64,000 bases of DNA from Brevibacterium zhoupengii (lineage in GTDB: Bacteria > Actinomycetota > Actinomycetes > Actinomycetales > Brevibacteriaceae). Each line of letters starts with the position of its first letter. Position 1 is the first letter of the stretch. The stretch spans positions 3,844,001 through 3,908,000 of the forward strand of contig NZ_CP088298.1 in the NCBI RefSeq assembly GCF_021117425.1, written 5' to 3'. Positions 25,571-34,829 of the stretch are shown here, piece by piece. A program made the translations under genes and the position numbers. The notes beneath the pieces are model-generated. The model was not told the DNA's origin and searched no databases. It saw nothing but the letters and a program-made list of their open reading frames with translations.

Positions 25571-27694
25571 TCAGGCGCGCAGTGCGAGTGCGAATGGCAG
25601 CACCGCTGTTGCTCCCGCCTGTCGCAGCAGTCGCGCCCCGATCGCCATCGTCCAACGAGAGACCACCTCATCGTCGACGAGGAGCACCGCTTTCCCGGCC
25701 ACTGCCTCTTCGACCTCGGGCGGGACGACGAAGGCATCGTAGAGATCCTTCACTCGGAAGGCACTGTTGACCTCGGGGCTGCCATGGTCATGGACCTGCA
25801 ACAGCTCTCCCCCATCGATAAGCCTGCCAACTGAAGCCAGATTCGCCGCCAACGATCTCACTGTCGCAGGCCTGCGCGCACTGGGCACCGAGACAACGAC
25901 TTCGGGGCGGATCTCCCAGTCCCATTGGGCCAGCACCTCAAGGCACCATTTGCCGATCTGCGCGGGTACTTCGGCATCGGGAGCGTCCGGAGCGAGGAAG
26001 GATCGCAGGGTCTGACCCTGCCCCAGGTCGCTGAGCCGGGCGATGGCTCGTCCTTCGGCGGCCAGCTCTCCCGCGGGAATACGGCCCTTGAGCGGGACGC
26101 CGATATTGGCCATACCGCTGGGCCAGGTGCTGCGTGGGTCAAGGGGAAGACCGATGCGATGCAGAGTGCCTACCGTGGCCTGCCTGTTATCATCCGAGAT
26201 CTCGGCAGACCACCAGGCTCCGGCACAGTTGTCGCAGCGTCCGCAGGGCTTGGGTTCGGGGTCGTCGAGCTGGCGGATGAGGAATTCCATCCGGCATTCG
26301 CCAGTGGACTCGTAGTCAAGCATCGCCTGAGCTTCGGCCGCGCGCACTGCAGCGACCTTCTCGTATCGTTCCTGGTCGTAGGTCCAGCCTCGGCCCGTCG
26401 AGACATATCCGCCCTTGATCTTGGTCACCGCGTCCTCGACCTCGAGGGTCTTCAGCAGCAGCTGCAGTCTGGTGCGTTTGGTGCCGACAAGCGTCTCCAA
26501 GCGAGCCACGGACAGGGGGCCGTCCGCCTCGGCGAGGGACTGCAGCACGGCGTTGGCATCGGTCTGGCTGGGCATCGAAGCGGTGGCGAAGTAGTTCCAG
26601 ATCTCCTGGTCCTCGGCTCCGGGCAGGAGCAGGACATCCGCGGAGTCCGTGGCGCGGCCGGCACGACCGACCTGCTGGTAGTAGGCGACGGCCGAGGACG
26701 GAGCACCAACATGGACGACGAAGCCGAGGTCCGGTTTGTCGAAGCCCATTCCCAACGCCGAGGTGGCCACGAGTGCCTTGATCCGGTTGTCCTTGAGCTG
26801 CTGCTCGAGTTCGGCTCTCTCCTCAGCGTCGGTGCGGCCGGTGTAGGCACGAACCTCATGCCCCTGGTCGCGTAGGATTCGGGTGATGTCCTCCGCTGCG
26901 CTGACCGTGAGTGTGTAGATGATTCCCGAACCGGTGAAATCACCGAGGCGGGAAGACAGCCAGGCGATGCGTGCGCTTGCGTCGAGCCCGGGTTGGACGC
27001 CGAGCCGGAGAGAGTCGCGGGCGAGCTCGCCGCGGACGACGGTGGTGTCCTGGCCGAGCTGTTCTGCGACGTCGGTGACGACCCGAGAGTTGGCTGTGGC
27101 TGTCGTGGCGAGGACGGGGGTGTTGCCCGGAAGTTCGGACAGGATGTGTCCGATGCGTCGGTAGTCGGGGCGGAAATCGTGGCCCCAGTCGGAGATGCAG
27201 TGGGCTTCGTCGACGACGATGAGGCCGAGGAAGGCCAGCAGCTGCGGCAGAACCTCGTCGCGGAACTGCGGGTTGTTCAGCCTCTCGGGCGAGACGAGAA
27301 GGACGTCGAGATTTCCTGCCCTGAGGTCATCGAGGACGGTGTCCCATTCGGTGACGTTCGAGGAATTGAGGCTGGCCGCGCGCACTCCGGCGCGTTCGGC
27401 GGCTGCGATCTGGTCGCGCATGAGGGCCAGAAGCGGGGAGATGATGAGACTGGGTCCGGTACCGGCCGCGCGCAGCATTCTGGTTGCCACGAAATACACA
27501 GCCGACTTGCCCCATCCTGTCCGCTGCACCACGAGGACGCGCTTCTTCTCGACCACGAGGTCGCGGATCGATTCGAGCTGGCCGTCGCGGAACTGAGCGT
27601 CGGGATTCGCGGTGAGCTCGGAAAGGATCCGCTGAGCCTGAACGGCGAATTCGTCGGCCTCGATGGTCGCTGTGCTCGGGGTGGATTCCGTCAT
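25571..27694 (-). CDS. recQ: RecQ-family DNA helicase with phosphoribosyltransferase-like tail
   Basis: 3'-5' DNA helicase, 707 residues. Walker A RTGWGKS (58-64), DEAH in VVDEAHCISDWGHDFRPDY, motif VI QQVGRAGR; a zinc-binding CGRCDNC follows the helicase core. The C-terminal ~200 residues (CLEVLAQWDWEIRPEVVVSVPSARRP to VLLVDDEVVSRWTMAIGARLL) look like a type I phosphoribosyltransferase (ComFC-like), with the PRPP motif changed to VLLVDDEVVSRWT. A WH/RQC-like region separates them. Recombination/repair is the likely role; the PRTase-like domain may be a binding module. It converges with the membrane-protein gene. Confidence 0.85.
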   Translation of the reverse strand: MTESTPSTATIEADEFAVQAQRILSELTANPDAQFRDGQLESIRDLVVEKKRVLVVQRTGWGKSAVYFVATRMLRAAGTGPSLIISPLLALMRDQIAAAERAGVRAASLNSSNVTEWDTVLDDLRAGNLDVLLVSPERLNNPQFRDEVLPQLLAFLGLIVVDEAHCISDWGHDFRPDYRRIGHILSELPGNTPVLATTATANSRVVTDVAEQLGQDTTVVRGELARDSLRLGVQPGLDASARIAWLSSRLGDFTGSGIIYTLTVSAAEDITRILRDQGHEVRAYTGRTDAEERAELEQQLKDNRIKALVATSALGMGFDKPDLGFVVHVGAPSSAVAYYQQVGRAGRATDSADVLLLPGAEDQEIWNYFATASMPSQTDANAVLQSLAEADGPLSVARLETLVGTKRTRLQLLLKTLEVEDAVTKIKGGYVSTGRGWTYDQERYEKVAAVRAAEAQAMLDYESTGECRMEFLIRQLDDPEPKPCGRCDNCAGAWWSAEISDDNRQATVGTLHRIGLPLDPRSTWPSGMANIGVPLKGRIPAGELAAEGRAIARLSDLGQGQTLRSFLAPDAPDAEVPAQIGKWCLEVLAQWDWEIRPEVVVSVPSARRPATVRSLAANLASVGRLIDGGELLQVHDHGSPEVNSAFRVKDLYDAFVVPPEVEEAVAGKAVLLVDDEVVSRWTMAIGARLLRQAGATAVLPFALALRA

Positions 27695-27764
27695 GGACCC
27701 AGTCTAGGCGGGAGCACTGACGCAGCCGCTCAGCCCCTGGCCCGTCCGCTCGGCCCCTGGTGCA

Positions 27765-28238
27765 TCACCTCAGAGCGAGCTCGATGCCCAAGGTGGCGAG
27801 GACGCCGAAGAGCACGCCCCACAGGATGATCGAGATGATCTGCCAGAAGGCTACGGCGTTGCGATTGGCACCGAATCCGACCATGGCCATCGAGGTGATC
27901 TGCGACGGCAGCAGTGTCTGCCCGAGGAGGGAGACTCCGGGGACGCCGAACTTGTCGAACATGCGCTTGAGCCTCTGGCGCTTCTGCGAAGGCTCAGCGC
28001 CCTTGTTCTTCGTTGCCTTGTCGCGGATGGCCCCGGCACCGTAGACGAAGGCGAGCATTGAGATCACGTTGCCGATGACAGCCACGAGGATCGCAACGAC
28101 AGGGTGCAGACCGATGGCGACGCCGATGACGGCACCGAAGTAGGACTCGACGAAGGGGATCGCGGAGACGAGCAGCACCCCGGCCCACTGCAGCCAGTCG
28201 GGGAACGAGTCGGCGAAGTTCTGGATGGATTCGATCAT
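27765..28238 (-). CDS. Small multidrug export-like membrane protein (COG2426)
   Basis: 157 residues, about four TM segments, ESYFGAVIGVAIGLHP near the start and a central basic cytoplasmic loop (KNKGAEPSQKRQRLKRMFDKFG), then LLPSQITSMAMVGFG. It fits the COG2426 putative small multidrug export family, although biochemical proof for that family is slight. Adjacent to a divergent TetR regulator, which may control it. Confidence 0.7.
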   Translation of the reverse strand: MIESIQNFADSFPDWLQWAGVLLVSAIPFVESYFGAVIGVAIGLHPVVAILVAVIGNVISMLAFVYGAGAIRDKATKNKGAEPSQKRQRLKRMFDKFGVPGVSLLGQTLLPSQITSMAMVGFGANRNAVAFWQIISIILWGVLFGVLATLGIELALR

Positions 28239-28348
28239 TCTGGGGCTCCATTTTCACTAGGGCGGAGTCACGGTCGAGGTTATGCGTCCGACCCCACGAT
28301 CCATTTCAGACCTGGAACCCGACTTTCTAGCACAGTGTGCCAGTACGC

Positions 28349-28369
28349 TGTACTATACAGGAAGGTACA
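28349..28369. promoter_or_regulatory. Candidate TetR operator
   Basis: TGTAC and GTACA half-sites 11 bp apart lie 28 bp upstream of the TetR start, between it and the divergent transporter gene; further GTAC words flank them (28343-28353). The arms are short, so this is weak evidence. Confidence 0.35.
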
Positions 28370-28397
28370 CTGCAGTGCGAGACCGAGAGGAGCAGCA

Positions 28398-29000
28398 ATG
28401 TCACGACGCGATGACATCATCTCTGCGGCAATCCGCCTGGCCGAGCAGGGCCCACCCGGGCAGACCAGCCTCAGCGTGCGGGCAGTCGCGAAGGAAGCCG
28501 GGATCGGTGCCTCGACGCTGCGTCACTACTTCCCCACCCAGGCTGACCTGCACGAAGCAATCGCCCGGGGTTCGATGAAGACGGCAGTCAAAGACTTCTC
28601 GATCTCTGATTCCGAGCTGGATCCAGCTGATCGTCTCTTCGAGTGCTGCGCGCAGTTCCTCCCCACACACGAGCACCGCGATATGCAGCTCGAGCTGTGG
28701 TTCACGATGCACCTGAGTGCACTCGGCCCAGACCGGCGCGAAGTGTCTCGCCGGCTCCTCGAGTATGGCCACGACTTCACCTATGAATGCCTGCATCGGT
28801 GGCTCGGAATCCTGTCCGAGGAGGGTCATATCGACCCCGCCGAGGTGGCTTCCATCTCCGTTGCTCTGTTCACCATGCTCGATGGGCTGGCTCTGCATTC
28901 GATCGTGACCCCCGAGCGCGTCACCGTCGATGCCGCGCTGGATCAGCTCAGGTGGATGATCGCGAAGGTCCTCGAACCGGCACCTGGAGCTCAGCGGTAA
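28398..29000 (+). CDS. TetR-family transcriptional regulator
   Basis: 200 residues. ATG at 28398 follows GAGAGGAGCAGCA; the frame extends upstream but antisense to the membrane protein gene. Helix-turn-helix SLSVRAVAKEAGIGASTLRHYFPTQADL at ~25-55, then an alpha-helical ligand domain. Divergent from the COG2426 transporter, so probably controls it and itself. The ligand is unknown. Confidence 0.8.
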   Translation: MSRRDDIISAAIRLAEQGPPGQTSLSVRAVAKEAGIGASTLRHYFPTQADLHEAIARGSMKTAVKDFSISDSELDPADRLFECCAQFLPTHEHRDMQLELWFTMHLSALGPDRREVSRRLLEYGHDFTYECLHRWLGILSEEGHIDPAEVASISVALFTMLDGLALHSIVTPERVTVDAALDQLRWMIAKVLEPAPGAQR

Positions 29001-29021
29001 ACCTGCCGGCCAGGCCGAACG

Positions 29022-29957
29022 TCAGCGCATCTGAGCTGCGGCTCGGTGGAGGGCTCCGGTAAGTCGGCCGAGCTTCTCCGAGGCGAGATTCCAATGGTGC
29101 CAATAGAGCGCGACGTCGATGTTCGGTTCGGATGAGAGAGGCACGAGGTCCTTGCTGAGATCTCCCAGCTGCATGATGGGGATCAGCCCCCATCCGACCC
29201 CTGCCTCGACTGCGGCCGCAAATTCCCACGAGCTGGGCACCACCGACATCGGCGGAATCGTCGTCACTCCAGTGCGCCTGAGATAGGTGAACTGCAGGTC
29301 ATCGTCCTTGCCGAAGTTCACCATGGGCAGGGACCCGAGGTCCACCTCGGCGAATGATCCGCCCCCAACCTCGGCACCGTACTTCGCGAGCAGGCACTTC
29401 GTCGCGACGGCGACGTAGCGCATCGAACCGAGCTTCTGCACTTGGGTGCCGTAACCGCCGACCGCCGCCGAGGTGATGGTGCCCAGCACCTCGCCCGACG
29501 TCAGCAGCGGCAGGGCTTTGTCTTGGTCGGCGACCTCGATGCGGATGACGATATCGTCCCAGCCGGCCACCTCGGCGAAGATCGGGCGGAACCAGGTCGA
29601 GAGCGAATCGGCGTTGACACCGATGCGCAGCACCGTCGGGACTCGCCTTCTCTGGCCGGGCACTGCACAGGCGTCCTTGCCGATGCCGTCGGGAGCGTCG
29701 ATGTCGATACCGTGCAGGCGGTCCATGGTTTCGGACTCGAGGAGCTCGATCTCCCGCGCATATTTCAGGACCGCCTCCCCCGCCTCGGTGACGGTGATCG
29801 GGTTCGTGCGGCGAATGAGCACCTGCCCGATGCGGGATTCGAGAGTGCGGATGCGCTGACTCGTCGCCGATGGTGTGACGCCCAGGATGAAGGCTCCGCC
29901 TTCGACCGTGCCCTCGTCGACGACTGCGGCCAGCGCTTTGACGTGATCGATGTTCAT
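29022..29957 (-). CDS. lysG: LysR-family regulator of lysine/arginine export
   Basis: Activator that senses basic amino acids and turns on the exporter gene next to it. About 311 residues from ATG at 29957 (MNIDHVKALAAVVDEG); two more in-frame starts lie upstream. N-terminal HTH AFILGVTPSATSQRIRTLESRIG, then the periplasmic-binding-like effector domain. Divergent from lysE with a 69-bp gap, the layout of lysG-lysE in corynebacteria and argP-argO in enterobacteria. Confidence 0.88.
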   Translation of the reverse strand: MNIDHVKALAAVVDEGTVEGGAFILGVTPSATSQRIRTLESRIGQVLIRRTNPITVTEAGEAVLKYAREIELLESETMDRLHGIDIDAPDGIGKDACAVPGQRRRVPTVLRIGVNADSLSTWFRPIFAEVAGWDDIVIRIEVADQDKALPLLTSGEVLGTITSAAVGGYGTQVQKLGSMRYVAVATKCLLAKYGAEVGGGSFAEVDLGSLPMVNFGKDDDLQFTYLRRTGVTTIPPMSVVPSSWEFAAAVEAGVGWGLIPIMQLGDLSKDLVPLSSEPNIDVALYWHHWNLASEKLGRLTGALHRAAAQMR

Positions 29958-30026
29958 GAAGCAATTGTGCATCACATGAAGATTATGTTGTTTTTCTTAT
30001 CTTCCTGCGCGTCATAGTCTTTTCGA

Positions 30027-30626
30027 GTGCTCACTCATCTCATCAGCGGAACGCTCGCCGGTTGGTCGCTCATCATCGCCGTCGGTCCGCAGAATGCGCT
30101 TGTCCTGCGGCAGGGAATTCGGCGTGAGCATCTCGGCGTGGTGCTCACGATCTGCATCCTCGCCGATGTGCTGCTCATCGGGGCTGGCACGGTGGGCATC
30201 GGTGCGATCGTGCTATTGGCACCGTGGGCGCTGGAGATTCTGCGGTGGCTGGGTGTGGCCTATCTGCTCTGGTACGCGTGGGGCAGCCTGAAATCTGCGC
30301 GTGAGGCATCAGGGCTGGAGGCGGATACGCATCAACGCAGTCTGAAGTCCATCATCGCAACGACCCTGGCGCTGACGTTCCTCAATCCTGGGGTCTACCT
30401 CGATACCGTCGTCATGCTCGGCAATCTGGCGAATCAGCAGGGGCCCGGCGGAACGTTGCCGTTCACGATCGGGGCGATGCTCGGATCTCTGACTTGGTTC
30501 CTCGGCATCGGCTACGGCGCCCGTGGCCTCTCGCGTTACCTCGCCCGGCCACGTGTGTGGCAGGTTCTCGACGTGCTCATCGCCGTGGTGTTGGTGATCT
30601 TGGCCGCTCGATTGGCGTTCGGGTAG
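30027..30626 (+). CDS. lysE: LysE/ArgO-type basic amino acid exporter
   Basis: Exports L-lysine and/or L-arginine. 199 residues, about six TM segments, with IIAVGPQNALVLRQGIRREH near the start and TFLNPGVYLDTVVMLG, both family signatures. GTG start at 30027. Gene order and the divergent lysG support the assignment. It converges with the APH-like gene 3 bp downstream. Confidence 0.9.
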   Translation: MLTHLISGTLAGWSLIIAVGPQNALVLRQGIRREHLGVVLTICILADVLLIGAGTVGIGAIVLLAPWALEILRWLGVAYLLWYAWGSLKSAREASGLEADTHQRSLKSIIATTLALTFLNPGVYLDTVVMLGNLANQQGPGGTLPFTIGAMLGSLTWFLGIGYGARGLSRYLARPRVWQVLDVLIAVVLVILAARLAFG

Positions 30627-30629
30627 GGG

Positions 30630-31559
30630 TTAGTTGCTGGGGTTGGCTATTGCGTCTCTGACGTCCTCGCGTCTGAGCATCTGCGCACACCACCGGAAGT
30701 GACCGTCCTGGCTGTCTGTGGCGAAGTAGGAGTTTGTGATCACCGCGTATGCCGCGCGATACAGGCCATAGGCGCTGAGGTCATGGCCGAACCGAGTGCT
30801 GAAGGCTTTGCTCAGGGCATTCTCGGAGCGACGAGCGTTCGGCCCGTACATGTCGAAGCTGCTCGCAGCGATCGCCGCGTCGAACTGCGGGTCGCCGACA
30901 GTGGTCAGGAACCCGAAATCCACGACTCCCGCGACTTCGCCGTCTTCGATCAGCACGTTGGCAGGGATGAGATCCCCGTGAATCAGACATTTCGATTCGG
31001 GATCGGGAAGGTCTCGCAGTCTTCGCAGAAGCGTCTCAAAGATCTTGTCGATATCGCCGATCGCCTGCCGCAGCAATTCTGGACGTGCTGTGAACCGCCG
31101 CCCAGCAAGATCCGCCAATGAGCCTCCGAAGCTCTTCGTGCAGAGAAACGGTTCCTCACCAGGAAGGATCGGTAGGGCACTCAGATCTCCGGCGTCCGCT
31201 TGGGACAGTCCAGCCAATGCTTCGCTCATGAGTCGGATCTCTTCATCGGTCACGACCGGAGCGTTCGTCATGGCGTCTAGACGCAGAGGGCGACCGGTAT
31301 CCTTCTGCTCGATGGTAATTGTGAGACTGTCCTCGCTGAGGCTCTCGATCGTCCGAGAGCAACGGAACGGAATCGGCGACTGCTCCAATGCCGAACCGAA
31401 GCGCAGCAGCGGTTCGAGGTCTGCCGGACGTCGTTCATGCCAGACCTTGGCGACTTCGTCGGCAGACAGGTCGACGACCGTGCCTTCCATGCCTGAGCCG
31501 AGTATTTCGCCGGGCTTCCACCCACGCGCACGCAGCAGCGCGATTGCTCGCTCGTCCAT
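30630..31559 (-). CDS. Aminoglycoside phosphotransferase-family kinase
   Basis: 309 residues with a protein-kinase-like fold: N-terminal GSGMEGTVVDL and the ATP-binding Lys region VAKVWHERR, catalytic loop LIHGDLIPANVLI and metal-binding VVDFGFLTTVGDPQFD. Most members of this family act on small metabolites; antibiotic resistance is not implied by sequence. Divergent from the AAA ATPase. Confidence 0.8.
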   Translation of the reverse strand: MDERAIALLRARGWKPGEILGSGMEGTVVDLSADEVAKVWHERRPADLEPLLRFGSALEQSPIPFRCSRTIESLSEDSLTITIEQKDTGRPLRLDAMTNAPVVTDEEIRLMSEALAGLSQADAGDLSALPILPGEEPFLCTKSFGGSLADLAGRRFTARPELLRQAIGDIDKIFETLLRRLRDLPDPESKCLIHGDLIPANVLIEDGEVAGVVDFGFLTTVGDPQFDAAIAASSFDMYGPNARRSENALSKAFSTRFGHDLSAYGLYRAAYAVITNSYFATDSQDGHFRWCAQMLRREDVRDAIANPSN

Positions 31560-31674
31560 GTCGCCAGTCTATTGGCCGGCGTCGGGAGTGAAATTCACTG
31601 CGATCAAGCGCTCCAGCAGATTGCTGCGATACTTCTGCACGCCAGACGCCTCGGCACCCTTGTCCAGAAATGCC

Positions 31675-32427
31675 ATGTCTGTGCCGACGTCTACATTCGG
31701 ACACATGGATTCCCGGGTAGATCTACCGCTGCGGTCGGTGACCAGACATGCGCATTCTCCGCCAGAGCTCAGCCCTTGGCTGCGTGAGCTTCCTGCTGTG
31801 CGCGACTGTCTGGACGGCTTCGAGTTCGAGCGCACCACCGTCTTCGTCGGTGAGAATGGCTCAGGCAAGTCAACGCTCATCGAAGCGCTGGCCACCGCCC
31901 TCGACCTCCCGCACGGTGGCGGTACGGGATGGGAAGTGCGCGACCACGCCGAGGAGGTTCCTGAGCTGAGCGAGCACGTGCAGATCGTGCGCGGTGCCGC
32001 TTCGAAGCGAGGCGCATTCTTCCTCCGCGCCGAAACAATGCACGAGAACATGGCCTACCTGATGGAGATCGGCGCCGGTCGCGGCCACCACTACTCGCAG
32101 CAATCACACGGTGAGATGTTCATCGAGATGCTGACGGGGAAGTTCATGGACTTAGGGCTGTGGGTTCTCGACGAACCCGAGAGCGCACTGTCCTTCACCG
32201 CCTCGCTGACACTGCTGCAGCTCATCCGACAGCGACATCGCGCAGGATTGCAGACCATCATGGCCACCCACTCCCCCATCCTCGCCCGGGCCGAGGGGGC
32301 CAAGCTCGTCGAGGTCGGCGAATGGGGGCTGCGCGAATCCACATGGGATCGGCTCGACATGGTCGACCATTGGAGACGCTTCCTCCATGAACCGCAGCGG
32401 TACTTACGATATTTCGATGACGACTAG
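31675..32427 (+). CDS. AAA ATPase (ABC-type, COG3910-like)
   Basis: About 250 residues. Walker A VGENGSGKSTLIEAL, a LSxG-like region around YSQQSHGEMF, Walker B LWVLDEPESALSF and a switch MATHSP. One gene without a membrane partner. Start chosen at ATG 31675; an ATG at 31705 is equally possible and neither has a clear Shine-Dalgarno. The frame stays open upstream, antisense to the APH-like gene, but that part is not coding. Role unknown; similar ATPases occur in DNA repair and in defence. Confidence 0.75.
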   Translation: MSVPTSTFGHMDSRVDLPLRSVTRHAHSPPELSPWLRELPAVRDCLDGFEFERTTVFVGENGSGKSTLIEALATALDLPHGGGTGWEVRDHAEEVPELSEHVQIVRGAASKRGAFFLRAETMHENMAYLMEIGAGRGHHYSQQSHGEMFIEMLTGKFMDLGLWVLDEPESALSFTASLTLLQLIRQRHRAGLQTIMATHSPILARAEGAKLVEVGEWGLRESTWDRLDMVDHWRRFLHEPQRYLRYFDDD

Positions 32428-32451
32428 ACGCCTCTCCTCGTGAACATCTTT

Positions 32452-32499
32452 CCTCGCCGAGGTGGCGGTGCGCGCCAACGCACGGCCGCCTCGGCGAGG
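32452..32499. terminator. Bidirectional terminator
   Basis: CCTCGCCGAGG and CCTCGGCGAGG pair perfectly over 11 bp around a loop. It lies between the AAA ATPase and the converging YhgE/Pip gene. Confidence 0.65.
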
Positions 32500-32507
32500 G
32501 CCGAGGC

Positions 32508-34685
32508 TCAGAGCGTCAGGCTCGGGTGCAGCTGAGTCAGCGTCACCATCCGCTTCCGGCCGCAGACGAACATGGTCGCCACCAGACAGATCGCGGTCAT
32601 GAGCAGCAGAACGACCGCCGCCTGTGCCGCGATGAACATGTCCCCGCCGGCGATCAGGGTCCGCAGGCCGTTGACCGCGTGTGTCATCGGCAGGAATGGC
32701 GAGATGATCTGGAAGATGCTCGGCGCCGTCTGCACCGGGTAGGTGCCTCCTGCTGAGGCGATCTGGACCATGAGCAGGACCAACGCGACCAGCCTGCCGA
32801 CACCGCCCAAGGCCGCGACGCAGAGTTGATGGACCGCATGGAAGCTGGCTGCGACGAGGATCGAGAACAGCAGCGTCCACAGCCAGCTGCCGGCGGAGAA
32901 GTCGAGGGCGAAGGAGAGGACCCCATAGAGCACAGCCACTTGAGCCACACCGAACAGAATGCCGGGCACGTAGCCGGCCCAGGCGATGCGGGAGGATTTC
33001 GCCGATGACATCAGCGCGCGATACGGAATCGCATTGATGACCATATAAGTGATCATTCCGCCGATCCACAGGGCGAGGGACACGAAGAATGCTGCGAGAC
33101 CTTCACCGTAGGCGTCCACGGCATTGTCCTTGATCTTCTCGGCGTCGACGGGCACCGCCACGACGTCCGAGCGGTTCTCACGATCCGACTTGTCATAGGT
33201 CGGGATCTGCTTGAGCCCGTCGGCAAGCTTGTCGGCGAGTTCTTTCGAACCGTCGACGAGCTTCTTCGCGCCCTTGTCGAGTTCGTCGGCGCCGTCGGCC
33301 AGCTGTGAGGATCCGTCCTTGAGGTCGGCGACACCGGTCTTGGCCTTCTCGGTGCCGTCTTTGAGTTGGATGGCACCGTCGTTGAGGTCTCCGGCACCTT
33401 TGGCCAGATCGCCTGCACCGGCGTCGAGTTTGATCAGCCCGGAGTGCAGGTCATCGGCTCCGGTGGCCACCTTCTGTGCACCGTCGTCGAGTTTGCCGAT
33501 CTTCTTGTCGGCCTCCCTGATCTTTTTCATGACGTCGTCGACGGCGTCTTTGACTGGGTCCTCGAGATCCTTGGCCTCGTCTGCGGCCTTCGATGCCCGC
33601 CCGTGGGCTTTGTCGAGATCCCCGCCGAGGTTGTCCATGTCGTCGGCGAGTTTCTGCACATTCGGGTCATCTGGGTAGTCTTCGCGCAGCTGCGCGACCC
33701 GGTCGTCCATATCACCGTTGACCGTGTTCCGCGCCGAGTCGAAGTCATCTTCGGCCTGGGTGAGCTTGGGGCGTGTTCCCTCGACGAGGTCGTCGGCCTT
33801 GTCTTTGAGGTCCTCGGCCTTGTCCGTGGCCTCGTCTGCGGTGTCGCGCAGCTGGCCCGTTCCGTCGGCGACCTGCCCGGCACCGTCGGCGACCTTTTTC
33901 GAACCGTTCTTCGCCTCGGTCGTGCTCTTCGCCAGCTTATCTGCGCCGGTCTTCAGATCGCCGCTGCCCTTTTCCAGCTCACCGGCCCCTTCGTCGAGGT
34001 CGCCGATGCCGGTCTGCAACGTGCCGACTCCCTTGTCGAGGGTATGCGCGCCGTCGGAGAGCTGGCCTGACCCGTCGTGGAGATCAGTCGCACCGTCGTT
34101 GAGCTGCCTCGCCCCGTCGACGGCCTTTTTCGTCGAGGAGTGGATGTCGTTGAAGCCAAGGTAGACCTCGGAGACGTATTCGGCCGTTGTGGTCTCGTTC
34201 AGTCCCGATTTGATCTCGTTGAGGATTGTTCCTGCCATCTGTCCGACGATGAAATTGTGCGCATCGTCGGTGCGCAGGTTCAGTCCTGCCTGCTCGGGAT
34301 CGTCCCCTCCTGTTGAGACCAATCGTTCTGAGAAGTTCGATGGGATCTCGAGGACAGCGAAGTACTTGCCTTCGGCCAGGCCGTCGTTGGCCTCCTTCAG
34401 TGATGTCTCCTGCCAGTCGAATCCGCCTTCACCTTTGGGGGTGATCTTGTCGACGAGCTCATCGCCTGCCTGGAGCTTCTCACCGTCGGAGTCAGGCTTC
34501 TCTGCGCCTTCGTCGGTGTTGACCACGGCTGCTTGGAGCTTGTCGAGGTTGTCGGTCGGAGCCCAGTTCGAGGCCAGGTACAGTCCACCGTAGATCGCGG
34601 GGATGACCGCGACGACGATGATCGCCAGGCGGGTGATCGTATGCCGTTTGAAGCGGCTGAGTTCGAGCCAAGGCAGAGAGAACAT
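32508..34685 (-). CDS. YhgE/Pip-family membrane protein
   Basis: 725 residues. One N-terminal TM (VVAVIPAIYGGLYLASNW), a large extracytoplasmic region (~60-510) with repeated heptad-like LxxGAxxLxxG units (GATDLHDGSGQLSDGAHTLDKG and many more), then five or six TM segments. The repeats build long coiled coils. The family includes phage-receptor protein Pip, type VII secretion-related YueB and ABC-2-like exporters. It forms a pair with the ABC ATPase immediately upstream, so it is likely the membrane subunit of an exporter of unknown substrate. Confidence 0.85.
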   Translation of the reverse strand: MFSLPWLELSRFKRHTITRLAIIVVAVIPAIYGGLYLASNWAPTDNLDKLQAAVVNTDEGAEKPDSDGEKLQAGDELVDKITPKGEGGFDWQETSLKEANDGLAEGKYFAVLEIPSNFSERLVSTGGDDPEQAGLNLRTDDAHNFIVGQMAGTILNEIKSGLNETTTAEYVSEVYLGFNDIHSSTKKAVDGARQLNDGATDLHDGSGQLSDGAHTLDKGVGTLQTGIGDLDEGAGELEKGSGDLKTGADKLAKSTTEAKNGSKKVADGAGQVADGTGQLRDTADEATDKAEDLKDKADDLVEGTRPKLTQAEDDFDSARNTVNGDMDDRVAQLREDYPDDPNVQKLADDMDNLGGDLDKAHGRASKAADEAKDLEDPVKDAVDDVMKKIREADKKIGKLDDGAQKVATGADDLHSGLIKLDAGAGDLAKGAGDLNDGAIQLKDGTEKAKTGVADLKDGSSQLADGADELDKGAKKLVDGSKELADKLADGLKQIPTYDKSDRENRSDVVAVPVDAEKIKDNAVDAYGEGLAAFFVSLALWIGGMITYMVINAIPYRALMSSAKSSRIAWAGYVPGILFGVAQVAVLYGVLSFALDFSAGSWLWTLLFSILVAASFHAVHQLCVAALGGVGRLVALVLLMVQIASAGGTYPVQTAPSIFQIISPFLPMTHAVNGLRTLIAGGDMFIAAQAAVVLLLMTAICLVATMFVCGRKRMVTLTQLHPSLTL

Positions 34686-34748
34686 CGAAGAAGCACCTTA
34701 TTGTCGTTGACAGATTCGAAAAGCTGGTGGAAGCGGGCTACGGTCAGG

Positions 34749-34829
34749 TCACCCACCTCGGTGACTGAGTTCGGCGGCTCAGTGTCGGGGATGCTGGGTG
34801 AGCTGCAGTGTGCTCACCGAGGTGGGTGA
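34749..34829. repeat. Inverted repeat between ABC ATPase and YhgE/Pip genes
   Basis: A perfect 16-bp inverted repeat (34749-34764 and 34814-34829, TCACCCACCTCGGTGA with its complement) is separated by 49 bp. The right arm lies in the last codons of the ATPase gene and the loop contains its stop. A second stem (ACTGAG/CTCAGT) nests inside. Confidence 0.7.
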
